Source of the DNA: Prorocentrum cordatum | Taxonomy: Eukaryota > Sar > Dinophyceae > Prorocentrales > Prorocentraceae | Length of the DNA: 64,000 nt | Direction: 5' to 3' | Assembly (NCBI GenBank): GCA_963575745.1 | Contig: CAUYUJ010020563.1 | Coordinates: 48,501 to 112,500 of the forward strand | Shown here: piece by piece, positions 60,088 to 64,000 of the stretch | Numbering within the stretch: position 1 is the first letter of the stretch | Layout of the letters: every line of letters begins with the position of its first letter | Position numbers and translations under genes: made by a program | Notes under the pieces: model-generated | What the model was told of the DNA's origin: nothing | The model's database searches: none | Seen by the model: the letters and a program-made list of their open reading frames with translations, nothing else

Positions 60088-60247
60088 ATCATAAACATCA
60101 ACTATCGGCCCTCCGCGCAGAATTCTTGGACCTGCGCTGGACTCCCCTCACTGGCGTGCGGAGAGCGCCAGGGGCGGCGGCGGAGGCGCCGCCCAGGGAG
60201 CCCAGCGCGGACCCATGAAATCCGCGCGGAGCGTCAAACGTTTATGT
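60088..60247. mobile_element. Foldback element, fullest copy
   Basis: Left end ATCATAAACATCAACTATCG then CTCCGCGCAGAATTCTTGG; right end AAATCCGCGCGGAGCGTC then AAACGTTTATGTTGA. Complementarity extends to the CATAAAC/GTTTATG ends, so the whole unit is about 160 bp with roughly 50-base arms. Confidence 0.75.
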
Positions 60248-60357
60248 TGAGGGCGTTCTTTTCTTCCTGGAGAGACCCAAGGGGCCTCCCAGGAGGCCCC
60301 CCAAAAGGGCAGAACGAGGCAGGGGTAGCAGTATAGGTACTGCTTCCTCCTCCTGGC

Positions 60358-60478
60358 CATCGCTCGGACGTCCATTTCCTGTGTTTTCTTCGGTTTCGTG
60401 CGTGGCTCTTCCGCCAAATGATCAAGGATGCTCCTCGATGGCCCTCGCCGAAGGAACAGTGCACACGTCCGAGCGATG
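60358..60478. mobile_element. Short TIR element, family B, copy 2
   Basis: Ends CATCGCTCGGACGT ... ACACGTCCGAGCGATG; 121 bp. Interior similar to the 20945 copy, same orientation. It lies 3' of the foldback element at 60088 and 5' of a MITE-A copy. Confidence 0.75.
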
Positions 60479-60555
60479 CCAAACCTCTGGGGGACGGGCA
60501 CCTTTTCTCTCCAGGCCTCGGCCCTCCGAGGGCCGTCCGCTTCGGGAACTTCGGG

Positions 60556-60710
60556 CCGCGGGCATGTCCTCCGACAGGCGAATTTGGGAATCTCTCTATA
60601 TCTCTCTCTCTATATATATACATATGTATAAGAAATCGCAGGAGACATCGTCCACTGACTATTGTCTTACTATTATTGAATATTCCTCCTGTGAAGGGAC
60701 ACGCCTGACT
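60556..60710. mobile_element. MITE-A copy 3
   Basis: Left end GGGCATGTCCTCCGACAGGC, right end CCTCCTGTGAAGGGACACGC; the interior carries a TCTCTATATATA microsatellite. No clear target duplication. Confidence 0.75.
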
Positions 60711-60714
60711 TTCT

Positions 60715-61030
60715 ATCGATCTTTGGGCGTTTGGGGGTCGCAGCATCTTGGCGGCTTGGGAGGCTGAACTGGTTGGGGCCCCTGAAGATCTGGCAGGAGA
60801 AGGGGCGGAAGCCAAATCCGGTCAAAATCGGTCCCCGGACCCTTCCATGGGTCCATCTGACGGCTGGGCCCGTTCTTGACGGTTCCGGGGCCCGTAAAAA
60901 AGCCCCCGAAAGCTGGGAAAGGCAAACACCCTGCCGAACCCAGAACCTGGAACCTGCCCCCCTTCCTGCTGGCCGGAACCAGCGCCAGGCCACCTCAGAC
61001 ACCCAGCCGACTCCAAGCAGTATCGAATCT
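60715..61030. other. Non-coding stretch between MITE-A copies 3 and 4
   Basis: GC-rich, with a DR1-like TTGACGGTTCCGGGGCCCGT (about 60877-60896) that may be a very diverged DR1 remnant. No gene seen. Confidence 0.4.
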
Positions 61031-61039
61031 CTAAGCTTA

Positions 61040-61182
61040 GGTCGGGCATCTCCTCCTACAGGCGGACTTTGAAGGAACAATAGAACACACCCCAGGTAAA
61101 CAATTATAGAAAAGTCGTTCTCGTACAATCTTTTGACTATTTTGGAATGTTCCTCCTGCAGAGGGACAGGCCCGACTGAACC
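61040..61182. mobile_element. MITE-A copy 4, with 9 bp target duplication
   Basis: TIRs GTCGGGCATCTCCTCCTACA and (right end) GCAGAGGGACAGGCCCGAC. Flanked by CTAAGCTTA (61031-61039) and CTAAGCCTA (61183-61191), one mismatch in nine. Confidence 0.8.
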
Positions 61183-61309
61183 CTAAGCCTACGTCCCCCC
61201 CATGCCGTTGCCTCTGACGTCACAAGGCGGGGTCCCGGCGTTGAGAGCGCCCAGCTGGGCCGGCGTCGTGCGCAGAGATCGTGTTTGGTCGACCTAACAA
61301 AAGAGGGTC

Positions 61310-61520
61310 CAGCTCAAAAGGGGGTGGTGCAATAGATGTTGGGCAATTGCATTGCACATGTATTGCGCCAGAGACTTGTATTGCATTGTGTGACCAATAA
61401 TGCATTGCCCGCGAAATTCCAGCAAAACACTGGCGCCCCGAAATGTACTGCACGCCCCAAATCGATTGCACCCCCACAGATCTATGGCACCAAATCTGTT
61501 GCACCCCCTCGTCGCTGGAC
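61310..61520. repeat. TTGCAT/TTGCACCCC degenerate repeats
   Basis: ATTGCATTG, TGTATTGCG, GATTGCACCCCC and CTGTTGCACCCCC recur about every 19-25 bases. Confidence 0.55.
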
Positions 61521-61796
61521 CCCCTTTTGGGTCCACCCGATCGCGGGGGGTCGGAGGCCCGGGCTGGCTGGGGCCACTCCGACGCTCGCCCGGGGCCAGC
61601 TCGGGACTCGAGAGCCACGCCGACGGCGCGGGGCAGGTCGGGCGGCGGCCGTGGGGGCACCCACGGGCCTGTTTCGACGACAGCGGCGACGACCCAGCCC
61701 CGGGATGCGCTCCAGCCGCTACGCCTCGCCGAGGGCGTGCCCGGGGGTGCCCGGATCGTCCCGAACGGCCGCCAGAGAGCCCGGCCCAGACACGAT

Positions 61797-61955
61797 CGCG
61801 TCGTGAAAAAAGTCAGGACGTCAATTTTTTGGCCTCGGGGAGCCCTCGCCGGGCCTCAGGAGCATCAAAAAACGACTCAGGAGGAAAAGTCGGTCCCGGG
61901 GAAAGGGTCGGGAGTTCCAAGGACGATTGAACAAAATCTGAACGTCGCATGTCTG
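61797..61955 (-). repeat. Dispersed repeat DR1, copy 6 (reverse)
   Basis: Reverse orientation: CGCCGGGCCTCAGGAGC, AAAAAACGACTCAGGAGG, GTCGGTCCCGGGGAAAGGG and a diverged AACGTCGCATGTCTGGG end. Confidence 0.75.
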
Positions 61956-62061
61956 GGACCCATGGCCCGACAACCCAAAAAGAGCAACGTCAAGCCCGGA
62001 GATCTTGGCGTCGCAGTGTTTCCACCATGGCGCTGTCGCCCGGTTTCGGCCCCCCAGGGTT

Positions 62062-62235
62062 ACAGTCAACCCGTATAAGAAGGATGCACGAGAAGGATGC
62101 AAGGGCCTTGCAAAGCCATGTCGACACTTTGCGGGCGGGGCGCGGCCAGCGAAGGCGGCCAAGGATGGGCCGACGGGGAAGGATGCAAGGGTACCCTGGG
62201 GAAGGTTGCCCATCCTTACGATGCGGGTTGACTGT
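62062..62235. mobile_element. Tc1-like MITE, copy 2 (TA flanks)
   Basis: About 172 bp. Inverted ends CAGTCAACCCGTATAAGAAG and (right, reverse complement) CAGTCAACCCGCATCGTAAG, directly flanked by TA on both sides. CAGT ends and a TA target are typical of Tc1/mariner elements. No coding capacity. Confidence 0.8.
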
Positions 62236-62427
62236 ATCACATATCGACCCAGCTCGAGAAATGACGCAGAAAGATGGGGTCTGGAGCTCCCGTGGTGATT
62301 TTTCTGTGATGTCGCAATCTTGTTTGCAACGTCAGATCCCACGGACACAAAGGGACTCCAGCGTTCTGTCCCTGCCCATGCCCCCCAAGGCGAACAAAGC
62401 TTCGACCCTCGAACACCTGGGCCTCCC

Positions 62428-62742
62428 TCCTTCCTCCCTCCCTCCCTCCTCCCTCCCTCCCTCCTCCCTCCCTCCTCCCTCCTCCTTCCTCCCGCCCCAA
62501 CCCCACGAGGGACCAGGGTGGGGGGCATGGAGATGAGCATGCGGCCTCGGGGGGCCGCGCTTGTGGTCCTTGCGCCACTCCCGCTGGCACCCCAGATCGG
62601 AGGGCAGCGGCAGCGCATGGATCGAACGTCAATTGCCAACGGTAGGGGGCATGGTTCCTCCTCCTCCTCCTCCTCCTCCTCCTCTTCCTCCTCCTCCTCC
62701 TCTCCTCCTCCTTCTTCTCCTCCCTCCCTCCCTCCCTCCCTC

Positions 62743-62775
<33 letters not shown>

Positions 62776-62880
62776 CCTCCCTCCCTCCCTCCCTCCCTCC
62801 CTCCCTCCCTCCTCCTCTTCCCCCTCCTCCTCCTCCTCCTCCTCCTCCCCCTCCTCCTCCTCCTCCTGCCAATCTGACTC
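62428..62880. repeat. TCCCTCC, CCTG and TCC microsatellites
   Basis: CCTCCCTCC units (62428-62485), then after about 170 bases TCC units (62658-62725), CTCC, CCTGCCTG (62744-62773), CCCTCCCT (62774-62810) and TCC again (to 62868). Confidence 0.85.
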
Positions 62881-64000
62881 TGCTTCCCGCAAGTGTGTGC
62901 CACTCCCATGCTACCGCCGCAAGCTTGCTGGAAAGAACCTTAGTGTAACGAGCGAAGCCGCTTGTCCGCTTCCGCTCGGCCGAGATGCCCGTGGAGCCCT
63001 TGGGAAGAGAGAGGACACAGCCCAAAGAGAGACCCGAACCAAGTGTGTCCTTACTTCAGTGCTCTGGCTTTGGAGTGGATGCCCAGGGAAAGCACAAGGA
63101 CCGGCAAGAACTTGCCACGACTCGATACGAGACCCGTCCGGACAGAGTTGTCCTCCGGGCCGCGTCTGGACTGGGAGTCCTCGGTCGCTCTATCATCCTC
63201 CTACTCCTCGCATGTAACTCGGAAGGAGCTCGTGGGTCATCACACCTCGGGCTCAGCCTGCTGGAGCAGCTGTGCGCGGGAGGCACGCGCATGCATCTGC
63301 AAAATGCTTTCATCGACCCTAGGAGTTCCTCGGATCCGCTTGCGCAAATCAAAACTCAACACACAGCTTTAGGATCGCCAGGAACCTTTGTGGGTCGGTC
63401 TCACCTCCTCCTATTCCTCCTCATCCTCCGCCGATTCATCAGATGGGCCCCGGCGCAGGGTCAAAGGACATCTCCTAGCCGCCTGGCTCAGTGCGCTTGG
63501 CTCGGTGTCCGTTGGCATTGCCTACGCCCTGCGGTCAGATGCGAAACGGAGAACGAACGGCAGACGCCGTTCGGAGCTCGGGGACGCCTACAACCATCCC
63601 CAAGGGGAGGTTGATGCCATGATTAGATTGGCTCAGGGTGCGTTCCAGGATCTCCAGAGCATCTAGCGGCGCAGCCGGTGTGAAACAATCGATAATCTGG
63701 AACAGATGGCAAACCTTCGAAGTCCTGGAACGTATCAGTAGCATGACCTCTTGCTCATCTGACTCCCCAGAAGAAACTTGATGGGAATCTCACCTGCACT
63801 TCAGGGCGTGGGCGGCTTATGGAGTTTCCTCTTCCACCCCCCCTTCATCCCCTTCTTGGCAGGGTTTATCATTGCTTTTTGCTAGTATACACCCCCTCGC
63901 CCACCCGACTGTGGGCCCACCCGAGGCATGCCCACCCCCCAAACCATCCCTGTCAAAAGCAATCAAGAATACATTTTACCTCCAACAAATCTTCCAAATC
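62881..64000. other. No gene recognised at the window end
   Basis: The right end has open frames on both strands without a domain (for example plus 62985-63614). GC falls toward the end. Candidate splice sites exist but nothing to anchor them to. Confidence 0.4.

Overview
The window reads as nuclear DNA of a dinoflagellate, possibly Prorocentrum-like (the genus is a guess). It is GC-rich and gene-poor, and its coding blocks are short exons scattered through very long introns. Inferred introns use GT, GC and GA donors with AG acceptors, as is known for dinoflagellates. (GGA/TCC)n tracts and short inverted-repeat elements are everywhere, two non-LTR retrotransposons carry recognisable catalytic motifs, and a piece of nuclear 18S rRNA is present. 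Nothing resembles bacterial organisation.

The main gene is on the minus strand. Seven exons between 59627 and 19049 can be joined with matching phases into a homologue of the post-transcriptional regulator MKT1 (XPG-like nuclease fold). It covers more than 40 kb for about 1.26 kb of coding sequence found here, and the 3' end was not found. Introns 1 to 6 are about 8.5, 7.0, 5.2, 1.0, 17.3 and 0.4 kb. Intron 1 holds a 4.8 kb satellite. Intron 2 holds the 18S fragment and (CAA)n arrays. Intron 4 holds a MITE. Intron 5 holds two decayed LINEs, a nested two-exon gene on the same strand and a hAT-like MITE.

Downstream of MKT1 on the same strand lie a hypothetical ORF ending in a CCCH-like motif (15534-16640), two unknown multi-exon genes (about 14060-11016 and 10430-5801), and a frameshifted copy of what I recognise as a multicopy dinoflagellate transposase-like family (4595-1203).

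The unusual part is the repeat fraction. Several apparently non-autonomous inverted-repeat families share these introns: a four-copy AT-rich MITE with 9-10 bp target duplications in two copies, a hAT-like MITE with an 8 bp duplication, a Stowaway/mariner-like MITE flanked by TA, a two-copy Tc1-like MITE, a foldback family, and other small hairpin elements. A six-copy dispersed repeat (DR1) and several minisatellites occur alongside them. No tRNA, CRISPR, telomere or complete rRNA gene was seen. Exon boundaries were worked out by eye and need transcript support.
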